Source of the DNA: Jeotgalibacillus sp. ET6
Lineage (GTDB): Bacteria; Bacillota; Bacilli; Bacillales; Jeotgalibacillaceae
Assembly (NCBI RefSeq): GCF_029667115.1
Contig: NZ_JARUIU010000002.1
Span: forward strand, 310,001 to 374,000
Direction: 5' to 3'
Length of the DNA: 64,000 bases
The notes under the pieces are model-generated. The model had not been told where the DNA came from and searched no databases. It was given only the letters and a program-made list of their open reading frames with translations. Each line of letters opens with the position of its first letter. Position 1 is the first letter of the stretch. The translations under genes were made by a program, and so were the position numbers. Shown in pieces: positions 40,572 to 49,758 of the stretch.

Positions 40572-41933
40572 TTAAAGTGGAAATCTTGCAATCAGGGAAG
40601 TAGCAATGCCAAAGTAGATGAGCAGCGATAAAATATCATTTAACGTCGTAATTAATGGACCGGATGCGATAGCGGGATCGACATTAAACTTATGTAAAAT
40701 CAAAGGAATAATGGTCCCGGCTAATGTCCCGAAGACTAGTGTGATCAGCAGCGACAGACCGACAATAAAGCCCAATGTCATGCTGCCCTGCCAGAAATAG
40801 GCGATTAAAGCGATCAGAATCCCGCAGGAAACGCCGATCATCACTCCAACTAATGACTCCCGTATGATTAATTTAGATACAGTTTTTTTGTCAATTCGAT
40901 TGGTGGTTAATCCGCGAACTACTACAGCAAGTGATTGAGTGCCCGTGTTTCCGGTCATTCCGGCAATCATCGGCATAAAGAAAGCGAGAGCAACCACTGC
41001 TGCGAGCGTTTCTTCAAATCGGCTGATAATGGTTCCTGAAACCAGTCCAATCAACAGCAGTAACACTAACCAGGGCAGCCGGCGAACAAAAGCGACAACG
41101 GCTTTGGTTTTAAAGGTTATTTCTTTACCTGAACCTGAGAGGCGTTCAATATCTTCAGTTGCTTCTTGTATCAGAACATCAATCACATCATCGACGGTAA
41201 CAATCCCTAGTAATATATCCTCCTCATTGACAACGGGCATTGCGATTAAATCATATTGTTCAATTAGCCTCGCAACTTCCTCTTGATCCACGTAGGATTT
41301 AACCGTAATGGTATTTTTGCTCATAATCTGTTCGATCGGGTCAGCCGGATCAGCCAATAGGAGGTCACGAAATGAAGCAGCACCGAGAAGCTTGTGTTCT
41401 TCATCAACTACATATAAATAATGAATGGTATCAAATACTTTTGCGTACTCCCTGAGTTTTTCAATGGATTCATGCACCGTCATGTCAGGATAGATCCAGA
41501 CGTGGCGGTTTGTCATGAGCCGGCCGGCTGACTCAGCTGGATAAGTCATAATATCCTGTACAATCTGTGCTTCTTCTTTAGACATCACATGAACAAGAGC
41601 AGCCGCTTGATCTTGCTGCAGGACATCGAGCATCTCCGCTAAATCATCATTTGGCATCTCGTCCAAAACCTTGCCAAGATTGGCCTGATCTATAAAAGAA
41701 ATGGCAATGGCCTGTTCTTCCGGTGAAAGGTAACGGAGAAGTTCTGCAAGACAGTTGATCTCAAGTGATTCAACAAAGGCGCGTTTCTGTTGCGCATCCT
41801 GTAACTCTTCAAACACCATCGCGCGATCATAAGGCCGCATCGAATTCGTATAAGCATTTAATTTAAGCTGATCTTTTGATTCCAGTATGGAGATTGCCTG
41901 AGATTTCAATTCTTCCAGCATTTCTGCATTCAT
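40572..41933 (-). CDS. mgtE: Magnesium transporter MgtE
   Basis: This 453-residue protein has the full MgtE plan: an N domain of superhelical repeats (LAELLRYLSPEEQAIAISFI), tandem CBS domains (VHESIEKLREYAKVFDTIHYLYVVDEEHKLLG and EEVARLIEQYDLIAMPVVNEEDILLGIVTVDDVIDVL), a plug helix, and five membrane helices with the pore motif PMIAGMTGNTGTQSLAVVVRGL. Mg2+ bound at the CBS/N domains closes the channel. GGAGGTGGCCCC precedes the ATG. No M-box riboswitch was recognised in the 135-base upstream gap. Confidence 0.92.
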   Translation of the reverse strand: MNAEMLEELKSQAISILESKDQLKLNAYTNSMRPYDRAMVFEELQDAQQKRAFVESLEINCLAELLRYLSPEEQAIAISFIDQANLGKVLDEMPNDDLAEMLDVLQQDQAAALVHVMSKEEAQIVQDIMTYPAESAGRLMTNRHVWIYPDMTVHESIEKLREYAKVFDTIHYLYVVDEEHKLLGAASFRDLLLADPADPIEQIMSKNTITVKSYVDQEEVARLIEQYDLIAMPVVNEEDILLGIVTVDDVIDVLIQEATEDIERLSGSGKEITFKTKAVVAFVRRLPWLVLLLLIGLVSGTIISRFEETLAAVVALAFFMPMIAGMTGNTGTQSLAVVVRGLTTNRIDKKTVSKLIIRESLVGVMIGVSCGILIALIAYFWQGSMTLGFIVGLSLLITLVFGTLAGTIIPLILHKFNVDPAIASGPLITTLNDILSLLIYFGIATSLIARFPL

Positions 41934-42039
41934 TAGGGGCCACCTCCATTTATCTAAAAAAATCGTACCATATTGTTACAAAGTTTAATATATAGGAGAA
42001 ACAAGGAATAATCAGATTCTATATTAAATGACTAGACTA

Positions 42040-42082
42040 TTCCAAAACCTTGGTGGGCTAAGAGCCCTTCAAGGTTTTGGAA
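42040..42082. terminator. Long inverted repeat at the 3' end of the kinase gene
   Basis: TTCCAAAACCTTG pairs perfectly with CAAGGTTTTGGAA around a 17-base loop that itself can form GGGCT/AGCCC. It overlaps the last codons of the uridine-kinase-like gene. There is no T run on either side, so it may be a transcript-stabilising or rho-independent-like element rather than a canonical terminator. Confidence 0.55.
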
Positions 42083-42728
42083 TGTTCAGCTTCTCAAAGC
42101 CCTTTTTCAAAGAATAATGATCGTTTGAATTTTGGATGACGATATCGAAGTTTTCACAGTAAGGGTGCATAAATAACTCATATTGCATCCTGCGCTGTAC
42201 GTGCGATTGCTGCAGGTACGAAAAATCTGCTCCTCTTTCTGTCACATCACGAATTCCTCTACGCGCCAATTCAGTTTCCCCGTCCGTATAGAAAAAGAGC
42301 GTTAAATCAAATAAATCCGGATCAACAAATGCTGCAGTCATGCCCTCAATAATCGTTATTCTTCTTGATGAGAGGTGGACGCTTTTCATGTAATCGGTCC
42401 CGATGGTATACAAATCAAACCCGTCCCGAAGCATCTTAATATCCCGTTCTAAAGCCGGTACATTGTGAGCAGCGGGATGACAGGCAGTCAGCTTGGATTG
42501 ATGCTCCACGTTTTGATAGAGGTACCTGAGGGTGGTGAATTGACGGAGACTGGACGGAATGATGTATGGATCGGTATTTATGTAATTAACTTCGTCTTCT
42601 GGGAAATGGTTCATGAGCTCAGAGGTAAAAGTCGATTTTCCGGCCGCCCCGTGTCCCGAAATGCCAATGATTGTGTTTCGATCGGTATTTTTTAGTAATT
42701 CAGCTGTTTTTTGAATGAGGTCGATCAT
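42069..42728 (-). CDS. Uridine-kinase-like P-loop kinase
   Basis: This 219-residue protein is read from the ATG at 42728 behind GGGAGGG; a longer frame lacks a site. Walker A is GISGHGAAGKST, followed by INTDPYII (substrate Asp region), ITIIEGMTAAF (Walker B-like) and LFFYTDGETELARRGIRDVTERG (lid Arg cluster). The pattern is that of the uridine/phosphoribulokinase family, although the usual Udk residues are not all present. It may phosphorylate a nucleoside or another small alcohol. It is monocistronic. Confidence 0.8.
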   Translation of the reverse strand: MIDLIQKTAELLKNTDRNTIIGISGHGAAGKSTFTSELMNHFPEDEVNYINTDPYIIPSSLRQFTTLRYLYQNVEHQSKLTACHPAAHNVPALERDIKMLRDGFDLYTIGTDYMKSVHLSSRRITIIEGMTAAFVDPDLFDLTLFFYTDGETELARRGIRDVTERGADFSYLQQSHVQRRMQYELFMHPYCENFDIVIQNSNDHYSLKKGFEKLNIPKP

Positions 42729-42947
42729 TAGAACCCTCCCTTTATTACCCGCTAGTTTACTATACAGGATGCTGGATTCAAGAAATACAATAAGATTGAT
42801 TCTGGGTGATGTGAACACTTTCAAAACAATTCATTCTTAAATCGATTCATTATTCTGAATTTCATTGCTTCTATTTGGTAAATATTGATAGGATAAAAAT
42901 AAGGAATGTAGTACGTGAGCGGCAGAAGAGGCAGAGGGGCGATTGTC

Positions 42948-44183
42948 ATGCAAAAGGAAGATTGGATAGGCTGGAGGTTCCCAGCCATGCTTTTAACAGC
43001 AATGGGTTTGTCGACGGTTGGGGATTTTGTTTATTTGGTTGCAATTAATTTACTCGTGTTTGAAATGACCAATTCCGCTGCAGCCGTAGCCGGATTGTGG
43101 ATAGCAGGTCCAGCGGCAGCTATTTTTACAAGGTTTTGGGCAGGCAGTTTAATTGATCGGGCTAATAACAGGAGGCTGATGATTTGGACGGATGTGATTC
43201 GGGGCGTACTGGTTGCGGTGATTCCTTTTATGCCTTCTGTATGGGGGATTTACGCACTTCTTTGGCTGATCAGCATGGCGAGGTCCTTCTTTGCACCAGC
43301 TTCCTTAACTTATATTACGATGCTGGTGCCCGAAGCAAAAAGAAAACGATTTAATTCGTTTTATTCACTGGCATCATCCGGAGCATTTGTCATTGGACCC
43401 GCTATTGCGGGGGTTCTTTTCTTAGTGGGCTCCATTGACATGGCCATCTGGGTAAATGCGGCTACATTTGGACTTTCCGCTTTCATTTTGCTCTGGCTTC
43501 CCAATGTAGATGAAGAAAAAACAGCGGGGCTGAATCCATTATCTTGGAAAGCCATTCGAGATGATTTTGGGATTGTCATGAAATTTGGCAGGAAACAGAG
43601 TCTATTTCTTTATGTACTCTTGTTCAATTTAATCATTTTAATTTCTACCTTTGCAATGGATGCACAGGAAGTGGTCTTTGCCCGGCAGGTGGTCGGGTTA
43701 AGTGAAGTGGATTATAGTTTGTTGATCAGTATTACAGGAATTGGAGCGGTTTTAGGAGCCGCTGCAGTCGCCTCTTTATCTGAGAAACTGTCAGTAAAGC
43801 AGTTAATTGGAGGCGGTTTTGGGATGTTTGCTATCGGCTACCTTATCTACGCCTTCAGCCGTTCCTTTGAGATGATCGCTGCCGGCTTTATCCTGCTCGG
43901 CTTTTTTCATGCTTTTGCCAATACAGGCTACACGACCTGGTACCAGAATGTGGTGCCCATTTCTATCATGGGAAGAGTCACCAGTTTGTATGGAGTTGCG
44001 GTAAGCTTTTTTCAAATCCTTTTTGTTTTTGGGGCAGGAGTAACAGCGGATCTATTTTCCCTGCGGCTGACGATCATTGGACTTTCCTTTCTCTGCTTGA
44101 TTGCAGTCTTTGGGCTGATTGGCATGATGCTTCACCCGGAGCAAAGGAAAGTGTTTGAGGTGGAGATGAAAAAGGCTGGATGA
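42948..44183 (+). CDS. MFS transporter (MefA/enterobactin-exporter-like)
   Basis: This 411-residue protein starts at the ATG at 42948 behind GAGGGGCG; a GTG eleven codons earlier is less well placed. There are about twelve helices, a TM2-TM3 loop DRANNRRLMIWTDVIRGVL and the MFS_3-like segment FFAPASLTYITMLVPEAKRKRFNSFYSL. Relatives export macrolides, siderophores or other toxic compounds. The substrate is unknown. The gene ends just before repeat copy D. Confidence 0.85.
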   Translation: MQKEDWIGWRFPAMLLTAMGLSTVGDFVYLVAINLLVFEMTNSAAAVAGLWIAGPAAAIFTRFWAGSLIDRANNRRLMIWTDVIRGVLVAVIPFMPSVWGIYALLWLISMARSFFAPASLTYITMLVPEAKRKRFNSFYSLASSGAFVIGPAIAGVLFLVGSIDMAIWVNAATFGLSAFILLWLPNVDEEKTAGLNPLSWKAIRDDFGIVMKFGRKQSLFLYVLLFNLIILISTFAMDAQEVVFARQVVGLSEVDYSLLISITGIGAVLGAAAVASLSEKLSVKQLIGGGFGMFAIGYLIYAFSRSFEMIAAGFILLGFFHAFANTGYTTWYQNVVPISIMGRVTSLYGVAVSFFQILFVFGAGVTADLFSLRLTIIGLSFLCLIAVFGLIGMMLHPEQRKVFEVEMKKAG

Positions 44184-44212
44184 ATCTGGTGTGATTCAAA
44201 TGGAGTACTAAC

Positions 44213-44425
44213 GGGTCTCCGAGCAAAGTCTCTCATTCTATCTTAACCGGTTCCCTGCGCTTCAGGAGGACGCTTTCCGCAGGGACGGCGCTGAGACTTT
44301 TCAGGGCGTTGCCCTGTAAAGTCTCAGCTTGCCGTCATATCCTGCAGGAGTCGCCACCTTCCGCTCCGGTCACCTCTTACTTAAAATTCATAATGACTCA
44401 ATTTAAACGTGTAATGAGACTCTAG
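44213..44425 (-). repeat. Interspersed repeat, copy D (minus orientation)
   Basis: Read on the minus strand: GTGACCGGAGCGGAAGG, CGACTCCTGCAGGA, TGACGGCAAGCTGAGAC, a hairpin over CAGGGCAACGCCCTG, GCGCCGTCCCTGCGG, GCGCAGGGAACCGGTT. The left-arm segment GTTTAAATTGAG is also conserved. The terminal repeats are decayed. It occupies the gap between the convergent MFS and Mrr-like genes. Confidence 0.8.
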
Positions 44426-44426
44426 C

Positions 44427-45116
44427 TTAATTCACTTTTTTGTTTTGAGAATTTAATTGTTTTTGCCATTTAACAATATGATTATTAAGCCAGTTACTAT
44501 CACATGTTTTAATTCCGAAACGATCTGCTTGAAGCAAGGCATCCCTGGTGAAGGAGGAGCTCGTTATAAATGTGGCAAGCATACAATTATGATTTCTTTT
44601 AGCAGCATGTAATTCCCTAATTTCTCTGACTGTAATTTGCTTCTGATATTTCTTAATCTGAACTGCCACACGAGTATGTTCAGATGGATCAAGAAAAATG
44701 AGGTCCACACCCCCGTCAGCCCCTTTTGAAGTCTCTTCCGGATTGTACCCTTTCGCTTTAAAATAAAGAAAACACAGTCTTTCAAATTCCCTCCATCCCA
44801 ATTCATTTATAGGTAGTTGGGTAATAGTTGAATCAGATCGAACAAAATTTGTGGATTTTTTTAATGCTCCCTTGCTCCTGCTTATATTCTTCGTCTTTTT
44901 CTTAGATGGTTTATTGCCCTCTCTTTTAGAGGACTTCCTAGTCTTATTAGCAGGCAGCAGTGAGTAGACAACTCCGTTCAGCATAGCAGCAATCGTTAAA
45001 ATACCGAATAATGTATAGATGTTGAAAGTATTTGTTTCAAAGGCGATATAAAAGCTGATAGATGTGAAAAGAATAGCAGTTATTTGAGCAATATTATTTC
45101 GTTTAGATTTACTCAT
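44427..45116 (-). CDS. Membrane-tethered Mrr-like restriction endonuclease domain protein
   Basis: This 229-residue protein has two N-terminal membrane helices (IAQITAILFTSISFYIAF and LFGILTIAAMLNGVVYSLL), a very basic linker (KTRKSSKREGNKPSKKKTK) and a C-terminal Mrr_cat domain: LGWREFERLCFLYFKAKGY, the PD-(D/E)xK core as GADGGVDLIFLDP then VAVQIKKYQKQITVREIREL. All catalytic positions (E, D, Q-x-K) are intact. Mrr-type nucleases cut methylated or foreign DNA. The membrane anchor with a lysine-rich, DNA-binding-like linker suggests action on incoming DNA at the membrane. Confidence 0.8.
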   Translation of the reverse strand: MSKSKRNNIAQITAILFTSISFYIAFETNTFNIYTLFGILTIAAMLNGVVYSLLPANKTRKSSKREGNKPSKKKTKNISRSKGALKKSTNFVRSDSTITQLPINELGWREFERLCFLYFKAKGYNPEETSKGADGGVDLIFLDPSEHTRVAVQIKKYQKQITVREIRELHAAKRNHNCMLATFITSSSFTRDALLQADRFGIKTCDSNWLNNHIVKWQKQLNSQNKKVN

Positions 45117-45275
45117 TTCTCTCCTTAAGATTAGAATAGATTTTTATTTTATAATTAAAATATAGGACTTTAGTAGTTTATATGTCAATATGTTGAGTAA
45201 TAATACTTATGATTATTATGAATATTGAAGAAATCTTCAAAAGAAATCTTTACTGTATAAATGCTGTGCCATTAG

Positions 45276-45380
45276 CAAAGCGGAGGTGAGATTTCCCGGG
45301 GAGGACGGTCCATGTGGAAAGAGGCCGCCTTGAAGCCCAGTGAAACGGCAAAGAGCCTGAGACCTATTTGGCCCAGGCTC
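45276..45380 (+). repeat. Interspersed repeat, copy E (short, diverged)
   Basis: AAAGCGGAGGTGAG, GAGGACGGTCCATGTGGAAAG, GCCTTGAAGCCCAGTGAAACGG and the GAGCCTGAGAC/GGCCCAGGCTC hairpin follow the repeat's order, but the middle hairpin section is missing. It lies at the 3' end of the LCP gene. Confidence 0.6.
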
Positions 45381-45382
45381 GA

Positions 45383-46303
45383 TTATAACTCCAGCTCGCT
45401 TTGCAGGATTTTTTGTGCAGCGGCAATATCCGCTTCCGGGATCACGTAGTAATACACGCCTCCTATGTATTGATTGGTTCCTTCGTTCAGGTTAAGATGC
45501 TCCACACTGTCCGCTGCCTGCCGGTAATCATTTTGGATGTCCATCAGCTGATCAAAGGTCAAATTTGTTTTAATATTTTCACCGAGTGAATCCAATAGAT
45601 CACCCAGGTTTAAAAATGCTGAAAGGGTCGTGCCTTCGCTAATGACTGCTTCTAAAATATTCCGCTGCCGTTCCTGTCTGCCAAAGTCGCCTTCAGGGTC
45701 CTGTGCGCGCATCCGGCTGAAGGACAGCGCCTGCTCTCCGTTTAATATCAGCTCTCCCTCAGGAAAACGATAGCCGCCTGCTTCAAACTCAAATTCATTG
45801 GACACCGTGACGCCTCCAAGAACATCAATTACATCTTCAAAGCCCTCCATATTCACCTTAATATAGTAATCAAGTGGAATATCAAGCAGTTTTTCCACAC
45901 TTTCCATCGCCATTTCCACACCGCCAAATGAATAGGCATGATTGATCTTATCCTTCGTCCCATATCCCGCGATCTCAGCATAGGTGTCTCTCGGGATGCT
46001 TAACAGCTTGGTGGTCTTTTTATTTGGATTAACCGTTAGGACAATGATGGCATCTGACCGGCCGGCATCTTTATCACGTTCATCAATCCCGAGAATCAAA
46101 ACCGAAAAAGGATCCTTTTCCTCAATCCGTACAACTTCCCCGCGCTTCATTGAAACCTCACGATCGAGAGGGGCATGCATGTCCTTCGAGGCTGAGTAAA
46201 GAGAGAGATAGAACACTAAAAGCCCGCCTGACCCTGCCAAAAGCGCAGCCGACAAAATTCCAAGCGTCCATTTCATCCATCCGCCTTCCTTGATCCATTT
46301 CAT
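45383..46303 (-). CDS. LCP family (LytR-CpsA-Psr) wall glycopolymer transferase
   Basis: This 306-residue protein has one N-terminal membrane helix (WTLGILSAALLAGSGGLLVFYL) and an extracytoplasmic LCP domain: FSVLILGIDERDKDAGRSDAIIVLTVNP, LSIPRDTYAEI (conserved Arg-Asp), GVEMAMESVEKLLDIPLDYYIKVNM, GEQALSFSRMRAQDPEGDFGRQERQRNIL. Conserved Arg and Asp residues bind the polyprenyl pyrophosphate head. LCP enzymes attach teichoic acids or capsule to peptidoglycan. GAGGGAAAAAG precedes the ATG. It is TagU/LytR-like and monocistronic. Confidence 0.9.
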   Translation of the reverse strand: MKWIKEGGWMKWTLGILSAALLAGSGGLLVFYLSLYSASKDMHAPLDREVSMKRGEVVRIEEKDPFSVLILGIDERDKDAGRSDAIIVLTVNPNKKTTKLLSIPRDTYAEIAGYGTKDKINHAYSFGGVEMAMESVEKLLDIPLDYYIKVNMEGFEDVIDVLGGVTVSNEFEFEAGGYRFPEGELILNGEQALSFSRMRAQDPEGDFGRQERQRNILEAVISEGTTLSAFLNLGDLLDSLGENIKTNLTFDQLMDIQNDYRQAADSVEHLNLNEGTNQYIGGVYYYVIPEADIAAAQKILQSELEL

Positions 46304-46481
46304 CTTTTTCCCTCACTTTTAAGAACAGTCTGGTCGTTCTATTTATCATATAGAGGGGAAAGGGAAATCAGAATCACTTAGAAAGATTTCTAGCTGGATT
46401 GTTCGATAAGGAGACATTTGTTCTAAAATGAAATTAATTTTCATAAAATTAATAAAAGTAAAAATAATTTTAAAAAAAGCA

Positions 46482-46510
46482 TTGTAATGAGTTTGCAGAC
46501 CCTGTATTAT
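46482..46510 (+). promoter_or_regulatory. Sigma-A-type promoter of the glycan operon
   Basis: TTGTAA and TATTAT are 17 bases apart and 48 bases upstream of the binding-protein ATG. The -35 box departs from consensus, consistent with a regulated promoter. Confidence 0.55.
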
Positions 46511-46557
46511 AAGGTCAAAGAAATCGCTTTCATAGATCACAAAGGGGGAATTGAAAA

Positions 46558-47880
46558 ATGGGAAAACGTTCAAAATGGATGTCGGGGGTATGTTTTGCTG
46601 CATTGTCATTAAGTCTGGCCGGGTGTGGAGATGATAGCAACGGTGAATCTGGCAGCGGTGATTCAGGCGAGCTGTCAGGAGAAGTAACACTTTGGACTGC
46701 TTCATTGGCGGGGGAACCATTTGATACATATTTCGCTGATCTTGAAGCAGAATTTGAGGAAATGCATCCTGATCTTGATGTCAAGATTGAGGATATTCCG
46801 CAAAATGAAATGGAGCAAAAGGTACTTACTTCTCTAACTGGGGATGATGTACCGGATGTTGTAAACCTGAATCCTCATTATATGTCCAATATTGCTGCGC
46901 AGGGAGGTTTGCTTGAATTAAGTGATTTAGTCAGTGAAGAAACCAAGTCTTCCTATGTGGAAGGGCCATTTAATTCCGGGATGTATGAAGATGAGCTTTA
47001 TGCACTGCCATGGTATCTGACTACGACTGTTTCATGGTATAACAGTGAACATTTCGAAGAAGCAGGAATTTCTGAACTTCCAACTGACACACAGGGGATT
47101 TATGAAACGGCAAAAGCCGTTACGGAAGCAACTGGCAAGCCATCCTATTACCCTGTGATAAATGATGGCAATACGATTATGGAAAAGATGGTTTCTTTGG
47201 CTGATGGCGAGCCGATTGTGGAAAATGGAAAAGCGGTTTTTGAGAACAATGAAGCTATTGTAGAATTTTTCGAACTGACGCAAAAGATGTATGAAGAGGG
47301 ATTGATTCCTCAGGAAACAGCAGAAGGATCACTTGCAACTGGTCAGGAACTTTACATGGCTGGGAATACTTCCTTTCTTGAAGGCGGGGTAACGTTCCTT
47401 GGGCCGATTGAATCCGGTTCACCTGATGTGTATGCAGCCTCTGAAGCAGGTCAGCCCTTAGAGAATGAAGACGCACCTGTAAATGTGGCCGTCATGAATT
47501 TCGCGATTCCTGCTAAAACACAGAATGAGGATGCTGCTGTGGCCCTGGCGGAATTCTTAACAAATGCTGAAAATCAGCTGGAGTTTGCGAAAACAGCTGG
47601 AACAGTATTACCGGCTACGACTGAATCTTTAGAGGACGATTATTTTCAGGATCCTGGTGATTCTCCCAAAGCATTGGGTATGCTTCAGGCATCTGAATCA
47701 CTAACACGTGCAGAAGTGCTGATACCACCAACTGAAAACAGTGCAGATCTTCGAGAGTCAACGAAAAATATTTTCGTTCAAAATCTTCAGGGCTCGCTAA
47801 CTCCGGAAGACGCGGTCAAGCAGCTTGCCGAAGAGTGGAATCGTGCATTTGAAGACTCTGGTGAAGAAGTAACCTTTTAA
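46558..47880 (+). CDS. Sugar-binding lipoprotein of an ABC importer (SBP family 1)
   Basis: This 440-residue protein has a signal peptide ending in lipobox SLAGC and a Gly/Ser/Asp linker, then the family-1 fold: VTLWTASLAGEPFDTYFADLEAEFEEMHPDLDVKIEDIP, VVNLNPHYMSNIAAQGGLLELSDL, YALPWYLTTTVSWYNSEHFEEAGI and EDAAVALAEFLTNAENQLEFAKTAG. It captures an oligosaccharide for the two permeases behind it. GGGGGAATTGAAAA precedes the ATG. It is the first gene of the operon running to 57594. Confidence 0.9.
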   Translation: MGKRSKWMSGVCFAALSLSLAGCGDDSNGESGSGDSGELSGEVTLWTASLAGEPFDTYFADLEAEFEEMHPDLDVKIEDIPQNEMEQKVLTSLTGDDVPDVVNLNPHYMSNIAAQGGLLELSDLVSEETKSSYVEGPFNSGMYEDELYALPWYLTTTVSWYNSEHFEEAGISELPTDTQGIYETAKAVTEATGKPSYYPVINDGNTIMEKMVSLADGEPIVENGKAVFENNEAIVEFFELTQKMYEEGLIPQETAEGSLATGQELYMAGNTSFLEGGVTFLGPIESGSPDVYAASEAGQPLENEDAPVNVAVMNFAIPAKTQNEDAAVALAEFLTNAENQLEFAKTAGTVLPATTESLEDDYFQDPGDSPKALGMLQASESLTRAEVLIPPTENSADLRESTKNIFVQNLQGSLTPEDAVKQLAEEWNRAFEDSGEEVTF

Positions 47881-47899
47881 CTTACATCAACCTATAGTC

Positions 47900-47937
47900 G
47901 AGACTAGCCTCTTCTCAAAAGCTAGTCTCTATTTTTT
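47900..47937 (+). terminator. Internal terminator between binding protein and permeases
   Basis: GAGACTAGC pairs with GCTAGTCTC around 12 bases and is followed by TATTTTTTG. Such partial terminators after a binding-protein gene usually raise its level above that of the permeases. Confidence 0.7.
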
Positions 47938-47954
47938 GAAAAGGGGGGATCAGG

Positions 47955-48896
47955 ATGGCCAGACAGCCAATTGTTACAGATCCTATCGTTCGGTCAAAGC
48001 CTCTAGCAAAAAGAAAAAATTGGAGAACTTCATTTTTCACACCCTGGTTATTTTTACTCCCGTCGATCGTTATTTTAGGCACGTTTCTTGCTTATCCGAT
48101 TATCGAAGCATTTCAATGGAGTTTCCTGGATTATAAGATTATCGCGGATACTGGTGAATACGTTGGACTGGCAAACTTCAAGGAGATTTTTACAGATTCA
48201 ACCTTTTGGAAAGCGTTTTTGAATACACTGCTATTTTTAGTTATTGTGCTTCCGCTGAATGTACTTCTGCCTATGATATTGGCAGTGTTGGTTAACCAGA
48301 AAATAAGAGGCGTTTCCACTTTTCGCGTCCTCTATTATCTGCCGGTTGTAACGCCGATGGTTGTAGGTGCATTGATGTGGAAAATGTTGTACTCCCAAAA
48401 CAGTATGATTTCTCAAGTGCTGGTATGGCTCGGAGTTTTTGATTCGCCTACCAATCTGCTCGTTCAATCTTCAACTGCACTTGTGGCCGTTTCCATGATA
48501 ACGGTATGGAAGGGTCTAGGCTATTACATGATTATCTATCTGGCAGGCCTGCAATCTATTCCAAAAGATGTCTATGAATCTGCCAGCATTGACGGAGCCT
48601 CCATTTTTCAACTGTTTACCCGGATTACCTTCCCTATGCTAATGCCTTCAGTCACCCTGGTTTCGGTGATGACGATTATTGCGGGAATGAAGGTCTTTGA
48701 AGAGATTGCACTGACAACTGGCGGGGGACCTGCAGGGGCCACCACGACACTTGTTATGTATATTTTTGATAACTTTATGAGTTTGGATGTCAGCACCGCC
48801 TCTGCAGCAGGGCTCGTATTACTTGTCATGGCTATTGGGGCATCCCTGCTTCAAATGAAACTGACAAGCAAAAGGGAAGATGATTTGAGAGCCTAG
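47955..48896 (+). CDS. Sugar ABC permease, MalF/MsmF type
   Basis: This 313-residue protein has six helices and a long charged N-terminus. Signature segments: FLLPSIVILGTFLAYPIIEAFQWSFLDY, FRVLYYLPVVTPMVVGALMWKMLYS, and the EAA loop IPKDVYESASIDGASIFQLFTRITFPML. GGGGGGATCAGG precedes the ATG. It forms the channel with the next gene. No ATPase gene is present in the cluster, so a shared MsmX/MsmK-type ATPase encoded elsewhere must energise it. Confidence 0.9.
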   Translation: MARQPIVTDPIVRSKPLAKRKNWRTSFFTPWLFLLPSIVILGTFLAYPIIEAFQWSFLDYKIIADTGEYVGLANFKEIFTDSTFWKAFLNTLLFLVIVLPLNVLLPMILAVLVNQKIRGVSTFRVLYYLPVVTPMVVGALMWKMLYSQNSMISQVLVWLGVFDSPTNLLVQSSTALVAVSMITVWKGLGYYMIIYLAGLQSIPKDVYESASIDGASIFQLFTRITFPMLMPSVTLVSVMTIIAGMKVFEEIALTTGGGPAGATTTLVMYIFDNFMSLDVSTASAAGLVLLVMAIGASLLQMKLTSKREDDLRA

Positions 48897-48915
48897 GGAG
48901 AAAGGATTGTGTGAA

Positions 48916-49740
48916 ATGAAATCAAAAAAACGAAGTCAACAAATCTGGCTGTATGCACTTTTGCTTTTTATTACGGTCATCACAGTCGGTCCTTTTTTTA
49001 TTACACTGCTGATCTCTCTTAAATCACCAAATGAAGGAATTTATGATGTTTTATTGCCTTCTGATCCGACTTTTGCAAACTTTATTGATTCCTTTGCAAA
49101 AGCTGATTTCGGTTTGTATTTTGTAAACACAGTGATTGTTACAGGGATTGCTATCCCTCTTAATCTGCTTTTCTGCAGTCTGGCTGCTTATCCTCTTGCA
49201 CGAATGGATTTTAGAGGAAGAAGTGTAGTTCTTGCCTTAATCATTTCGACTATGATGGTTCCCTTTCAGCTTTATATGGCACCACTGTTTCAGCTGGCAG
49301 GAGACCTTGGGCTTCGCAATTCCCATATCGGTCTTGTGGTCATGCAGGTCTCAACCGCATTTGGAATCTATTTAATGCGTCAGGCGTTTCTGAGGATTCC
49401 AAAGGAGCTGGAGGAATCCGCTTATCTTGATGGTGCAAGCAAGTTTAAAGTTTGGTATCTGGTTGCGATTCCCCTTGTGAAACCTACGCTTGTTACATTA
49501 GCCATCTTCACATTTATGGGAACATGGGGCGATTATTTATGGCCGCTGCTTAACTCCACTGAAAGCAGTATGTACACGCTGTCCATTGGACTTGCGCAGC
49601 TTTCACAGAATTTTGATGGAGCCAATTTAAAACTGATCAGTGCGGCTTCCATTTTAACTACGATTCCAACGCTGCTGATTTTTATCTGGCTGCAAAAGTA
49701 TTTTATTTCAGGAGCAACAGATGGAGCGGTAAAAGGATAA
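48916..49740 (+). CDS. Sugar ABC permease, MalG/MsmG type
   Basis: This 274-residue partner permease starts at the ATG at 48916 behind AAAGGA; a TTG at 48907 is less likely. The N-terminal helix YALLLFITVITVGPFFITLLISLK and the EAA loop IPKELEESAYLDGASKFKVWYLVAIPLVKP are typical. The stop TAA is followed immediately by the next frame, showing tight operon packing. Confidence 0.9.
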   Translation: MKSKKRSQQIWLYALLLFITVITVGPFFITLLISLKSPNEGIYDVLLPSDPTFANFIDSFAKADFGLYFVNTVIVTGIAIPLNLLFCSLAAYPLARMDFRGRSVVLALIISTMMVPFQLYMAPLFQLAGDLGLRNSHIGLVVMQVSTAFGIYLMRQAFLRIPKELEESAYLDGASKFKVWYLVAIPLVKPTLVTLAIFTFMGTWGDYLWPLLNSTESSMYTLSIGLAQLSQNFDGANLKLISAASILTTIPTLLIFIWLQKYFISGATDGAVKG

Positions 49741-49758
49741 ATGGCGGAGGTGAAAAAG

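Noticed and set aside
41934..42040. M-box magnesium riboswitch upstream of mgtE
   Set aside because: The gap is only about 135 bases and AT-rich, without the conserved M-box core.
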